Of a DNA stretch of 64,000 bases, positions 52,876-62,117 are shown piece by piece. Source of the DNA: Prado023 sp963774745 (GTDB lineage Bacteria > Actinomycetota > Actinomycetes > S36-B12 > CAIYMF01); NCBI GenBank assembly GCA_963774745.1, contig CAVZGE010000002.1:679150-743149 (forward strand), in the 5' to 3' direction. Position 1 is the first letter of the stretch. Every line of letters begins with the position of its first letter. The notes beneath the pieces were generated by a model. It did not search any database. It saw only the letters and a list, made by a program, of their open reading frames with translations, and was not told the origin of the DNA. The translations under genes were made by a program, and so were the position numbers.

Positions 52876-55042
52876 TCACAGCAGGGGCGGGACCTCCGCG
52901 GGCGTGGGCCGGACGACCACGGCGATGGGCTCCGTCGCGGGCCCCTCGCCGAGGCTGGTCACGGCCGCGACCCGCACGTAGTACGTGACACCCTCGGTCA
53001 GCCCCGCCCACTCGTGCGCCATGGTGTCCGGGTGCAGCTCCACGGGGCTCCCGGGCAGTGGCTGGCTGGCCGCGGCGTCGGAGAAGATGTATGCCCGGTA
53101 GCCGGTGATCGGCTGGCCGCCGTCGTCGGCGGGGGGCTGCCAGCCCAGGCCGACGGTGCCGATGATGAGGCTGCCACCGGTGGCCTCGAGCGGGACGGAC
53201 GGGGGGCCCTGCGGGGTCACGGCCGACGAGCACCACGGGCCGGTGGGGCTCTCCCCGGCGCTGTTCACGGCGGCGACCGTCACGTGGTGCGTCGTCCCGT
53301 TCGCCAGGCCGGTGACGACGGCCTCGACGGCGCCGGCCGGTGCGTCGATCGTCTGGACGGCCTCCCCGTCCGGGTCGGTGCGCACGCGGATCCGGTAGGC
53401 GGTGATCGGTGCGCGCTCGTCGGCCAGTGCAGGTGTCCAGCGGGCGGTCACCTGCCGGTCGCCGGCCACCACCGACTCCACGATCGGCTGCGAGGGGACC
53501 CCCGCGGGCATCTCGGAGCCGCCGAGCGTCACGGTGTCCTGCCCCGGGATGCCGACGGCGGGGCTGCGCAGGTCCGCTCCCACGAGGTTCGACAACAGGT
53601 CGGCCACGTTCTGGCCGGTCACCTGGTTGGCGCGCGTCGTGCCGTTCTCGCCGCTGCAGCTGCGGAACACCACCGCGGCTGCGGAGTCGTCGAACGTGTT
53701 CCCGGTGATGGTCGGGTTGGTGGTGCCGCACGCGCGGATGCCGACCGACCCGGAGCTGGAGCTGATGGTGTTGGCCGTGATCACCGGGTTGGCCCAGTTC
53801 ATGATGTGGATGGCGTCGTCGGAGTTGCTGGTGATCGTGTTCCCGGTGACCGTGATGTCGGTGTGGTAGGCCCCGGCAGTGAAGTTGTGGGTGCCCAGCG
53901 CGCGCTCCATCCCGTCGAACCGGTTGCTGGAGATGGTGACGCGGACGTTGGGGGTGCCGTCCTGCGTGCTCCACACCGACCCGAACCCGCCGGTCCGCCG
54001 GTCGGGGGTGTCGAGGTTGATCGCCTCGGCGGTGTCGCGGCTGCCGGCGGCGGCGTCGAGGAACTCGTTGCCGGAGATCGTGCAGTCCGCGCAGGCGTCC
54101 ATCTCGATGAAGTGGTTGTTGTTCATCCGCTGGAAGGTGATCCCCGAGATCGTCACGTCACGGTTGTGCCCGGCGATGATGGCCAAGGAGTCGCGCACGT
54201 TGGCCAGGTCGATCACCGAGCGTCCGCCGCCGGCCCCGGTGATCGTGATCCCGGAGGCGCCGTCGTGGCCACCGACCGCCCCCTTCTTCTTGCCCAGGGA
54301 CGGGCGGATCAGCATGAACATCGAGTTCGACGCCGAGAACTTCTTCGTCCCGGTCCTCGACCCCTTCACCAGGGTGGTGCCCTCGGACAGCCGGATGGTG
54401 GTGTTGCTCGGGACGTAGATGGTCGATGAGATCTCGTACCGCCCGGGACCGAGGACGAGCGTCCCGCCGCCGGCGGCCTCGAACCTCTGCATGTAGGAGC
54501 GGATCAGGTAGTAGTCCCGCGTGTACCTGTTGACCGACTTGTACCCGGCCAGCTTCCCGAGGATGCGCGACGACGGGGACACCCAGTAGGTGTTCCCCGG
54601 CGACGGCGCGGGATCGGGGGCCTCGGACACCTCGACCCACGGGCTGGCGGTGAGCTTCTTGGTGGCCCTGGCCCGGACCCGGATCGACGACGACCCGGGG
54701 GGCAGCGTGACCTCGGCCCGCCCCTGCGCCAGCTTCTCGGTGGTCGTGCGCCTCGCGTTGGCGGCATCGCGGTACCTGACCTGGATGGACCTCGCGCTCG
54801 AGGTGGCCACCAGGGTCACGGCACCCGATGCCGGAGGCCGAGGAGGTGACCGACAGCGTGGCCGTGCGCTGTCGGGCCGGCGCCTGCGGCACCGCTGGTG
54901 TGGTCGTCGGACCGGCGGCGGGGACCACGCCGGTGTCCGTCGGTTCGGCTCCCGTGGGGTTGGCGGTCGCAGGCAGGGCCGACAGCACGAGGGCGCCCGC
55001 CAGTGCGATCGCCGCGGTCACCATCCTCGAGCGCACCGACAC
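52876..55042 (-). CDS. secreted beta-helix protein with FnIII domains (one frameshift)
   Basis: About 720 residues. GTG 55042 begins an exported N terminus (VTAAIALAGALVLSALPATA). One extra base near 54838 separates it from the main frame (GAVTLVATSSARSIQVRYRD). The centre (about 180-470) is a right-handed parallel beta-helix with repeats such as ITISGITFQRMNNNHF and VTGNTITSNSDDAIHIMNWANPVITANTISSSSG, like pectate lyases or epimerases. The C terminus has two FnIII domains. Probably a polysaccharide-active surface enzyme; the catalytic residues cannot be fixed. Confidence 0.82.
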
Positions 55043-55183
55043 ATCTCCCACCGTGTGGGCAGGACGCACTGACGCGGCATCCTGCGCAGGGCCAACTCTA
55101 CGCCGCGCTGGCGCGCAGGGCCATGGCCCAACTGGCCCGCATCCGGTGTGCCAGACTCCCCACGGCGCACCGAGGAGGGCCAC

Positions 55184-55885
55184 GTGGAGGATCGAGTCGT
55201 GAGGGCGCTGGCCCGGGCCGAGGGCCGGTACGGGTTGGTGATCGTCCTGGTGATCATGTCGTACCTGATCGCGGCCACGGGGGACAGCGAGATCGGTCGA
55301 CTCGTGATGGTCCTGGTGCAGCTGGCCACCGTGTGGCTGGTGTTCACCGTCAGCGAGGCGCGTCGCGCCCGGCGCCTGGCCGCCGGGCTGGCCCTGGCCG
55401 TCCTGGCCGTGATCGTGCTCGGGGTGGTGGGCGTGCTGTCGGTCAGTGACGCCGCGTGGGCCACGGCCCTGGCCGAGGGGCCGCTGCTCGTCGTCCTGGT
55501 CGCCCTCTACGCGCTGACCCCGGTCGTGATCCTGGAGCACATCATCCGGCGGCCGGTGGTCGACCGCCAGACCCTGCTGGGCGGGGTGGCGGCGTACCTG
55601 CTGATCGGCATGACGTATGCCTTCGCCTACCTGGCCCTCGGGGAGATGGGCGGCGCCACCCCGTTCTTCGGCGACCAGGGTGCGGGGACCACCGCGCAGT
55701 GCCTGTTCTTCAGCTTCACCACGCTCACGACCACCGGGTACGGAGACCTGGTGCCGGCGGCCAACCCGGGGCAGTCGCTGGCCATCTCCGAGGCGGTCCT
55801 GGGGCAGCTCTTCCTGGTGACGGCGCTGGGCAAGATCGTGTCCAACCTCGGCTCCCGACGCCAGACCGAGCAGGCATCGGGCTGA
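55184..55885 (+). CDS. potassium channel family protein
   Basis: A 233-residue membrane protein. Six hydrophobic segments are seen, and between the last two lies the K+ selectivity filter TTTGYGDLVPA. The first four lack an obvious voltage-sensing Arg array, so it is probably a simple 6TM/pore channel. GTG 55184 follows GAGGAGG; an ATG at 55148 is in frame upstream. Divergent from the beta-helix gene. Confidence 0.88.
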   Translation: MEDRVVRALARAEGRYGLVIVLVIMSYLIAATGDSEIGRLVMVLVQLATVWLVFTVSEARRARRLAAGLALAVLAVIVLGVVGVLSVSDAAWATALAEGPLLVVLVALYALTPVVILEHIIRRPVVDRQTLLGGVAAYLLIGMTYAFAYLALGEMGGATPFFGDQGAGTTAQCLFFSFTTLTTTGYGDLVPAANPGQSLAISEAVLGQLFLVTALGKIVSNLGSRRQTEQASG

Positions 55886-55928
55886 CGCCGCGCCGGACGT
55901 CCCTGCGCAGCCCTGGCGCCGGCGGGCG

Positions 55929-56990
55929 TCAGGCTGGTTCCACGCCCCAGTCGAGGATGACCTTGCCCGAGTTGCCGCTGGCGGTGACCGCGAACGCCTC
56001 GGCGAAGTCCTCGATCCGGTACCGGTGGGTGATCACCGGCGAGAGGTCCATGCCTGCCTGCAGCAGCGAGGCCATCTTGTACCAGGTCTCGAACATCTCC
56101 CGGCCGTAGACCCCCTTGATCCGCAGCCCCTTGAAGATGACCTGGTCCCAGTCGATCGCCACCTCGTCGGTGAAGATCCCGAGCATGGCGATCCGGCCCC
56201 CATGGGCCATGGTGTCGAGCATCTGGCGGAAGGCCGTGGGATTCCCGCTCATCTCCAGGCCGACGTCGAAACCCTCGGTCATGCCCTGCTCGGCCATGAC
56301 CTGGCGCAGGTCCTCGTGCGCGACGTCCACGACGCGGGTCGCGCCCATGACTCGCGCGAGCTCGAGGCGGTAGGGGTTGATGTCGGTGACGATGACGTTG
56401 CGGGCGCCGACGTGCCCGGCGATCGCCACGGCCATCACGCCGATCGGGCCGGCACCGGTGATCAGGACGTCCTCGCCGACCATGTCGAAGCTCAACGCCG
56501 TGTGCGTGGCGTTGCCGTAGGGGTCGAAGATCGTGGCGATCTCGTCGGAGACCGCGGCGGGCACCCGGAACAGGTTGCTCGCGGGCAGGGCGAGGTACTC
56601 GGCGAACGACCCGGGTCGGTTCACCCCGACGCCGATGGTCTCCTTGCACAGGTGCCGCTGCCCGGCCCGGCAGCGCCGGCAGTGCCCACAGACGATGTGC
56701 CCCTCGCCGGTGACCCGCTCACCGACCGAGTAGCCGGTGACCGCGGAGCCGAGGGCAGCGATCCGGCCGACGTACTCGTGGCCCACGTGCATGCCCAGGG
56801 TGATGTGCTGCTGCGCCCAGTGGTCCCAGTTCCAGATGTGCACGTCGGTGCCGCAGATCGAGGACTTCACGATGCGGATCAGGACGTCGTTGGGACCGAT
56901 CTCGGGGACCGGGACCTCCGTCATCCACAGCCCCACCTCGGGGCGGGCCTTCACCAGCGCGCGCATGGTGGCCGGGATCTGCTCGGTCAT
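55929..56990 (-). CDS. tdh: L-threonine 3-dehydrogenase
   Basis: A 353-residue zinc medium-chain dehydrogenase oxidising L-threonine to 2-amino-3-ketobutyrate. Zinc ligands and active site are in SSICGTDVHIWNWDHWAQ and MHVGHEYVG; structural zinc in CGHCRRCRAGQRHLC; NAD-binding in VLITGAGPIGVMAVAIAG. Start overlaps the kbl stop (ATGA). With kbl it forms the threonine-to-glycine pathway. Confidence 0.95.
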   Translation of the reverse strand: MTEQIPATMRALVKARPEVGLWMTEVPVPEIGPNDVLIRIVKSSICGTDVHIWNWDHWAQQHITLGMHVGHEYVGRIAALGSAVTGYSVGERVTGEGHIVCGHCRRCRAGQRHLCKETIGVGVNRPGSFAEYLALPASNLFRVPAAVSDEIATIFDPYGNATHTALSFDMVGEDVLITGAGPIGVMAVAIAGHVGARNVIVTDINPYRLELARVMGATRVVDVAHEDLRQVMAEQGMTEGFDVGLEMSGNPTAFRQMLDTMAHGGRIAMLGIFTDEVAIDWDQVIFKGLRIKGVYGREMFETWYKMASLLQAGMDLSPVITHRYRIEDFAEAFAVTASGNSGKVILDWGVEPA

Positions 56991-58180
56991 GCGATCACCC
57001 CCAGCTCGCGGCCGACCCGGGCGAACGCCGCCATCGCGGTGTCGAGATCCTCGGTCGAGTGCGCGGCCGACATCTGGGTCCGGATCCGGGCCTGTCCCCG
57101 CGGCACCACCGGGAAGGAGAAGGCGGTCACGTACACACCCTCGTCGAGCAGCCCGGCGGCGAGGTCGACCGCCAGCCGGGCGTCGCCGAGCATCACCGGG
57201 ATGATCGGGTGCTCGCCGGGGATGAGGTCGAAGCCCAGGTCGGTCATGCCCGCGCGGAAGTGCGCGGCATTCGCGCGCAGCTGGGCGCGCAGGCCATCAC
57301 CGTCGGCGAGCATGTCCAGGACGCGCAGGCTGGCGGTCACGACGGCGGGGGAGACCGAGTTGGAGAACAGGTAGGGCCGCGAGCGCTGGCGCAGCAGGTC
57401 GATGACCTCCTTCCGGGCGGACACGTACCCGCCGCTGGCGCCGCCGAGGGCCTTGCCGAGCGTGCCCGTCAGGATGTCCACGCGGTCGGCCACCCCGTGC
57501 AGCTCCGGCGTGCCGCGCCCGTGCTCGCCGACGAACCCCACGGCGTGGCTGTCGTCGACCATCACCATCGCCGAGTGCGCCTCGGCCAGGTCGCAGATCG
57601 CCGGCAGGTCGGCGATGTGGCCGTCCATGCTGAAGACGCCGTCGGTGACGATGAGGATGAAGCGCGCCCCACCCTCGCGGGCGGCGACCAGCTGCCGCTC
57701 GAGGTCGGCCATGTCGTTGTTCGCGTAGCGGAACCGGCGTGCCTTGCACAGCCGCACCCCGTCGATGATCGAGGCATGGTTGAGGGCGTCGGAGATGATC
57801 GCGTCCTGCTCGCCCAGCAGCGGCTCGAACACCCCCCCGTTCGCGTCGAAGCAGGACGAGTACAGCTGTGTCGCCTCGGTGCCGAGGAACTCGCTGATCC
57901 GGGCTTCGAGGGCGGTGTGGATGTCCTGGGTGCCGCAGATGAACCGCACGCTCGACAGGCCGAACCCGTGGGTGCGCAGCCCCTCGGCGGCGGCCGCGAC
58001 CACCTCGGGGTGGTTGGACAGGCCGAGGTAGTTGTTGGCGCACAGGTTGATGACGCGACGGCCGTCGGCATCGACCCATGCGCCCTGCGCGGTGGTGATC
58101 ACCCGCTCGCGCTTGTACAGCCCCTGCTCGGTGATCTCAGCGAGCTGGCCGCGGACATGGGCGAGGAAGGTGGGGTCCAC
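56987..58180 (-). CDS. kbl: glycine C-acetyltransferase (2-amino-3-ketobutyrate CoA ligase)
   Basis: A 397-residue PLP enzyme that splits 2-amino-3-ketobutyrate with CoA into glycine and acetyl-CoA. The core has NNYLGLSNHPEVVAAA, FICGTQDIHTALEARIS, DDSHAVGFVGEHGRGT, and the PLP lysine in ILTGTLGKALGGASGGYV. GTG start 58180. First gene of the kbl-tdh operon, coupled by a four-base overlap. Confidence 0.95.
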   Translation of the reverse strand: MDPTFLAHVRGQLAEITEQGLYKRERVITTAQGAWVDADGRRVINLCANNYLGLSNHPEVVAAAAEGLRTHGFGLSSVRFICGTQDIHTALEARISEFLGTEATQLYSSCFDANGGVFEPLLGEQDAIISDALNHASIIDGVRLCKARRFRYANNDMADLERQLVAAREGGARFILIVTDGVFSMDGHIADLPAICDLAEAHSAMVMVDDSHAVGFVGEHGRGTPELHGVADRVDILTGTLGKALGGASGGYVSARKEVIDLLRQRSRPYLFSNSVSPAVVTASLRVLDMLADGDGLRAQLRANAAHFRAGMTDLGFDLIPGEHPIIPVMLGDARLAVDLAAGLLDEGVYVTAFSFPVVPRGQARIRTQMSAAHSTEDLDTAMAAFARVGRELGVIA

Positions 58181-58273
58181 GAGGGACCATCCTGCTGCAT
58201 CAGCCGCATCCGGTGCGGCTCAACGGGGCCGCACCGCCAGCGGCGCGGTCGCGGTCGGGGCACAATCGGGCCC

Positions 58274-59728
58274 GTGACGCGACGGTTCGTGGGCTGGCTG
58301 CTGGCCGCGTCGGCGTTCATCGTCGCCGGCGCGCTGGTGCTGCTCGGCTCGACCGGGGACGTGTCGCGCAGCTCCACGACGGCCGGGACCACGCCGATCC
58401 GGGTGGTCGGGCCCGCGGGCGAGGTGCGCAGCCCTGCGGTCGTCCTCGCGCACGGGTTCTCGGGCAGCGCGGCGATGATGGATCCGATGGCCAGCGCCCT
58501 GGCGCGGGCGGGGCACGTGGTGGTGATGCCCGACCTCCCCGGGCACGGTGGCAACTCGGTGCCCCTGGACGACGGAGCCCTGGACCGCGCTGTCAGCGAT
58601 GCGGTGACAGCCGCGGCCGAGCTGGCCGGACCACCGGTCGCGGTCGTCGGCCACTCGATGGGCGCCGGCGCGGTGACCGCGTGGGCGGTGGACAACCCGA
58701 GCGTGGCCACGGTGGCGATCAGCCTGCCCAGCGCCGAGGATCTCCCCACGGACCCGGCCAGCCCGCGCAACCTGTTGGTCCTCTGGGGATCAGCGGAGTC
58801 GGCGCGGTTCTCCGATGCGGCGCTGGCAGCACTGCAGGCGGGCTACCCGGACGCCGTGCCCGGCCAGACTGTCGGCGACCGGGAGCAGGGGACCGCCCGG
58901 CGGGCGGTCGAGATCGCCGGTGCGGAGCACATCTCGGTGATCTACCGGCAGCAGTCCTTCGAGGAGGTGGCCGCCTGGCTGGGCGACGGCCAGCCCGAGG
59001 GGGACGCCCGGTTGGGCGGGGTGCTGCTCGTGCTCGTGGGCGGGGTGCTGGCGGCCCGTCCGCTGCTCGCGCTGGCCGGCGGCGGGGCTGGGCCCGGCTC
59101 GGTCGCGCAGTCCTCGGATGGCATGGGCCGGCCGCTGGTCGTCCTCGTTGGAGCTGCTGTGGCGGCGGGGCTGGGTGCCGCCGCGGTACAACCCGTGACC
59201 GATCTCGTCCCGGTGGCTGTGACGGGCTATCTGCTGGGCTGGTTCGCCGTCGGGGCCCTCGTGATCGGCGTCCTCGGACGACGTCGTGGGGCCCCGGTGG
59301 GCACTGCCCGTGCACTGGGATGGGGCGCCCTGGCCGGCGGCATCCTGGCGGTGACCATGGCCCTGCCCGCTCGGTTGACCTGGGCAGCCTACGACCTCGT
59401 CGGCCTGCGCCCCTGGGTGTTCGTGGTGCTCCTGCTCGTGCTCGGCGGATGGTTCTGGGCCGAGGCCCGGATCATCGCCGGAACCCGCGGCCGGCGTCGC
59501 GCGGTCGTCCTGATCGGCAGCCGGCTCATCGTCGTCGCCGGGCTGCTGGCCGCTGTCCCACTGCTCGGGGCGCCGGGCTTCCTGACGCTGACGGTTCCGC
59601 TGGTCGTGCCGATCCTGCTGCTGCTGGCCGTCCTGGCCGGCTGGGCGCGTGACCCGTTGGCTGCTGCTGCTGCCCAGTCCCTGCCGCTGGCGCTGGTGAT
59701 GGCCACGACCTTCCCCCTGGTCGGCTGA
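58274..59728 (+). CDS. alpha/beta hydrolase fused to a membrane domain
   Basis: A 484-residue fusion. An N-terminal TM (WLLAASAFIVAGALVLLG) leads to an exported alpha/beta hydrolase (about 40-245) with VVLAHGFSGSAAMM, nucleophile elbow GHSMGAG, and a likely catalytic His in AEHISV. Seven hydrophobic helices follow from residue about 250 to the end. I do not know a named function; the layout suggests a surface esterase or lipid-active enzyme anchored by a polytopic domain. GTG 58274 is the first start fitting the TM; the frame is open far upstream over kbl. Confidence 0.75.
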   Translation: MTRRFVGWLLAASAFIVAGALVLLGSTGDVSRSSTTAGTTPIRVVGPAGEVRSPAVVLAHGFSGSAAMMDPMASALARAGHVVVMPDLPGHGGNSVPLDDGALDRAVSDAVTAAAELAGPPVAVVGHSMGAGAVTAWAVDNPSVATVAISLPSAEDLPTDPASPRNLLVLWGSAESARFSDAALAALQAGYPDAVPGQTVGDREQGTARRAVEIAGAEHISVIYRQQSFEEVAAWLGDGQPEGDARLGGVLLVLVGGVLAARPLLALAGGGAGPGSVAQSSDGMGRPLVVLVGAAVAAGLGAAAVQPVTDLVPVAVTGYLLGWFAVGALVIGVLGRRRGAPVGTARALGWGALAGGILAVTMALPARLTWAAYDLVGLRPWVFVVLLLVLGGWFWAEARIIAGTRGRRRAVVLIGSRLIVVAGLLAAVPLLGAPGFLTLTVPLVVPILLLLAVLAGWARDPLAAAAAQSLPLALVMATTFPLVG

Positions 59729-59852
59729 TCGCCGGGCACGGTGGACGACACGCCCAGCCGACGTTTCGGACGATGTCGGGGGCCTCGCCTACACTCGAGG
59801 CAGGTTCGAAGGCAGGGGCGCGAGCAGCGTCCGGGGTGTGGAGGGAATGGTC

Positions 59853-60158
59853 ATGGAGTCTGGCGTCGACGTCGCAGCGGCTTCCTCGCTGCCCCTCGGC
59901 GAGGGTTCCGGCCTCAGCGAGCGTGACCTGCGGATCCTGGAGTTCGAACGCCAGTGGTGGCGCTACGCCGGGGCCAAGGAGCAGGCGATCCGCGAGCTCT
60001 TCGAGTGCTCGACGACCCGGTACTACCAGATGCTCAACACCCTCATCGACGATCCCGCCGCGCTGCGGGCCGATCCGATGCTGGTGAAGCGACTGCGCCG
60101 CATGCGCTCGACCCGCCAGCGCGCCCGCTCAGCCCGCCGCCTCGGCATCGACCTCTAG
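59853..60158 (+). CDS. DUF3263 family protein
   Basis: A 101-residue actinobacterial protein. SERDLRILEFERQWWRYAGAKEQAIRELF, then STTRYYQMLNTLIDDPAALRADPMLVKRLRRMR is the DUF3263 core, which has a helix-turn-helix look, so a DNA-binding role is plausible. GAGGGA supports ATG 59853; ATG 59847 and GTG 59838 are also in frame. Confidence 0.85.
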   Translation: MESGVDVAAASSLPLGEGSGLSERDLRILEFERQWWRYAGAKEQAIRELFECSTTRYYQMLNTLIDDPAALRADPMLVKRLRRMRSTRQRARSARRLGIDL

Positions 60159-60229
60159 AAGTCCCGCCCGTCCGCCGGCCCGCATCCCCGGCGGTCGTCT
60201 CGTCCACTTTTCCGCGGCCCAAGTCCGTT

Positions 60230-60273
60230 CTCGTCCGGATCTGCGACCGCGAACGCTCGGGAATCCGGACGAG
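60230..60273. terminator. hairpin between convergent genes
   Basis: CTCGTCCGGAT (60230-60240) and ATCCGGACGAG (60263-60273) form a perfect 11-base stem with a 22-base loop. It lies between the convergent DUF3263 and MoaD-like genes and may end both transcripts. Confidence 0.5.
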
Positions 60274-60312
60274 GAGCAGTCGCCTGAGGGACGCGGACGA
60301 GGAGCAGTCGCC
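60267..60312. repeat. two copies of an 18-base direct repeat
   Basis: An 18-base sequence starting GGACGAGGAGCAG occurs at 60267-60284 and 60295-60312, a period of 28 bases. The first copy overlaps the right arm of the hairpin at 60230-60273. Confidence 0.75.
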
Positions 60313-60327
60313 GGAGCGACGCTGCGG

Positions 60328-60609
60328 TCAGCCGCCGGCGACTGCCGGGATGATCGAGACCTGCGCGCCGTCCGGGGTCGCTGCGTCCAGCCCGCCCTCG
60401 AACCGGACGTCCTCGTCGTTGACGTACACGTTCACGAACCGCCGAAGCGCGCCCTGGTCGTCGAGGACGCGCGCGGTCAGGCCCGGGTACGCGACCTCGA
60501 GCGCGGTGATCGTCGACGACAGCGTGGGTTCCGTGGGCTCGACGCTGACCTCGGCGACGCCGGCGGTGTAGGTGCGCAGGATGGTGGGAATGCGGACTGC
60601 GACGGACAT
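60328..60609 (-). CDS. MoaD/ThiS-like sulfur carrier protein
   Basis: A 93-residue ubiquitin-like protein ending in the Gly-Gly needed for thiocarboxylate formation (IIPAVAGG). The fold is indicated by RRFVNVYVNDEDVRFEGGLDAATPDGAQVSIIPAV. In other actinobacteria CysO-type carriers lie beside thrC, as here, and supply sulfur to cysteine or other thiols. It lies 45 bases after thrC on the same strand and is probably co-transcribed. Confidence 0.88.
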   Translation of the reverse strand: MSVAVRIPTILRTYTAGVAEVSVEPTEPTLSSTITALEVAYPGLTARVLDDQGALRRFVNVYVNDEDVRFEGGLDAATPDGAQVSIIPAVAGG

Positions 60610-60654
60610 CAGGGCTCCTCGTCGTGACGGGCGGGGGAGTCGGATCGGGAGTCC

Positions 60655-61905
60655 TCAGCCACCGAGGGCGGCGCGGAACTCATCGATGCTTGGGGGAATG
60701 GTAGCCGTCGGACCGACCTGCGGGGCCACGGCGTCGAGGGTCTTGAGCCCGTCGCCGGTGTTGTAGACCACGGTCTCGGCCTCCGGATCGAGCTGGCCGG
60801 TGGCCAGCAGCTGACGCAGCGTCGCCACCGTCACCCCACCTGCGGTCTCGGCGAAGATCCCCTCGGTCCGGGCCAGCAGCCGGATCCCGGCCACGATCTC
60901 CGCGTCGGACACGTCGGCGATCGCCCCACCGGTGCGCCGGGCGACGTCAAGCGCGTACGGGCCGTCTGCCGGGTTCCCGATGGCCAGGGACTTGGCGATC
61001 GTGTCCGGCTTCACCGGCCGGATCACGTCGATGCCCGCCCGGAACGCCTGCGCGACGGGCGAGCAGCCCGTGGCCTGTGCCCCGAACACCCGGTACGGGG
61101 TCGGCTCGACCAGGCCGAGCCGGCCGAGCTCGCCGAAGGCCTTGTCGACCTTGGTCAGCAGGGACCCCGACGCCACGGGGATGACCACCTGCTCGGGCAG
61201 CCGCCAGCCGAGCTGCTCGGCCACCTCGTAGCCCAGCGACTTCGATCCCTCGGCGTAGTACGGCCGCAGGTTGACGTTCACGAAGCCCCACGTGGAGGTC
61301 AACGGGTCGCCGACGAGCTCCGAGCACAGCCGGTTGACGTCGTCGTAGTTGCCCTCGACGGCGATGAGCGTCCCGCCGTAGACGGCGGTGGTGATCACCT
61401 TGCCGGCCTCGAGGTTGGCTGGGATCACCACGACGTGGCCCATGCCGGCGCGCGATGCCGCTGCGGCCACCGCGTTGGCGAGGTTCCCGGTCGAGGCGCA
61501 CGACAGCGTCTGCAGGCCCAGCTGGCGGGCCGCCGAGAGGGCCACGGCCACGACGCGGTCCTTGAACGAGTGCGTCGGGTTGCCGGTGTCGTCCTTGACC
61601 CAGAGCCGGCGCATGCCCAGCTCGCGGGCGAGGTTGTCGGCCCGGACCAGCTTCGTGAACCCGGGATGCAGGCCGGGCAGATCGGCGATGTTCCCGGGAA
61701 CGGGCAGCAGCGAACGGTAGCGCCAGATGCTCGGGGGCCCGGCGGCGATCTCCTCGCGGGTGGGCGCGACGATCTCGTAGCCGACCTCCAGCGGACCGAA
61801 GCACTCCATGCACGCGTAGGCGGCGCCCAGCGGGTACCGCTCACCGCAGGCACGGCAGGTCAGGTGGGTGGCCGGCCCGAAGTCCAGTTCGGTCGCGGTC
61901 GTCAC
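60655..61905 (-). CDS. thrC: threonine synthase
   Basis: A 416-residue PLP enzyme converting O-phosphohomoserine to threonine. PLP lysine is in NPTHSFKDRVVAVA; the phosphate cup is CASTGNLANAVAAAASRAG. An N-terminal CRACG/CMEC pair suggests a small zinc ribbon, seen in a subset of ThrC proteins. GTG 61905 follows GAGGAG. No threonine attenuator or S-box RNA was found upstream. Confidence 0.93.
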   Translation of the reverse strand: MTTATELDFGPATHLTCRACGERYPLGAAYACMECFGPLEVGYEIVAPTREEIAAGPPSIWRYRSLLPVPGNIADLPGLHPGFTKLVRADNLARELGMRRLWVKDDTGNPTHSFKDRVVAVALSAARQLGLQTLSCASTGNLANAVAAAASRAGMGHVVVIPANLEAGKVITTAVYGGTLIAVEGNYDDVNRLCSELVGDPLTSTWGFVNVNLRPYYAEGSKSLGYEVAEQLGWRLPEQVVIPVASGSLLTKVDKAFGELGRLGLVEPTPYRVFGAQATGCSPVAQAFRAGIDVIRPVKPDTIAKSLAIGNPADGPYALDVARRTGGAIADVSDAEIVAGIRLLARTEGIFAETAGGVTVATLRQLLATGQLDPEAETVVYNTGDGLKTLDAVAPQVGPTATIPPSIDEFRAALGG

Positions 61906-62117
61906 GGCAACTCCTCGTCGGTGCATGCATCCCAGCCGGCGGGCTCGGGGTCGGGTCGGTGTGGCGCGGGGCGGGCGTGGTGGGGCGTGGCCCCTTGACC
62001 GGCTCGACAGGGCGCCGGGCCGGGACGGTCCGTGACCCTGCCACCGCTGCGCGATGACGGCATCCTTGACCGAAGGGGCCTACTGTAGCGGCTCCCCCAA
62101 AGGTCAGGAGGAGCTCC

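Noticed and set aside
61906..62117. SAM or threonine riboswitch/attenuator upstream of thrC
   Set aside because: No S-box core or Thr-rich leader peptide could be traced in this 200-base stretch.
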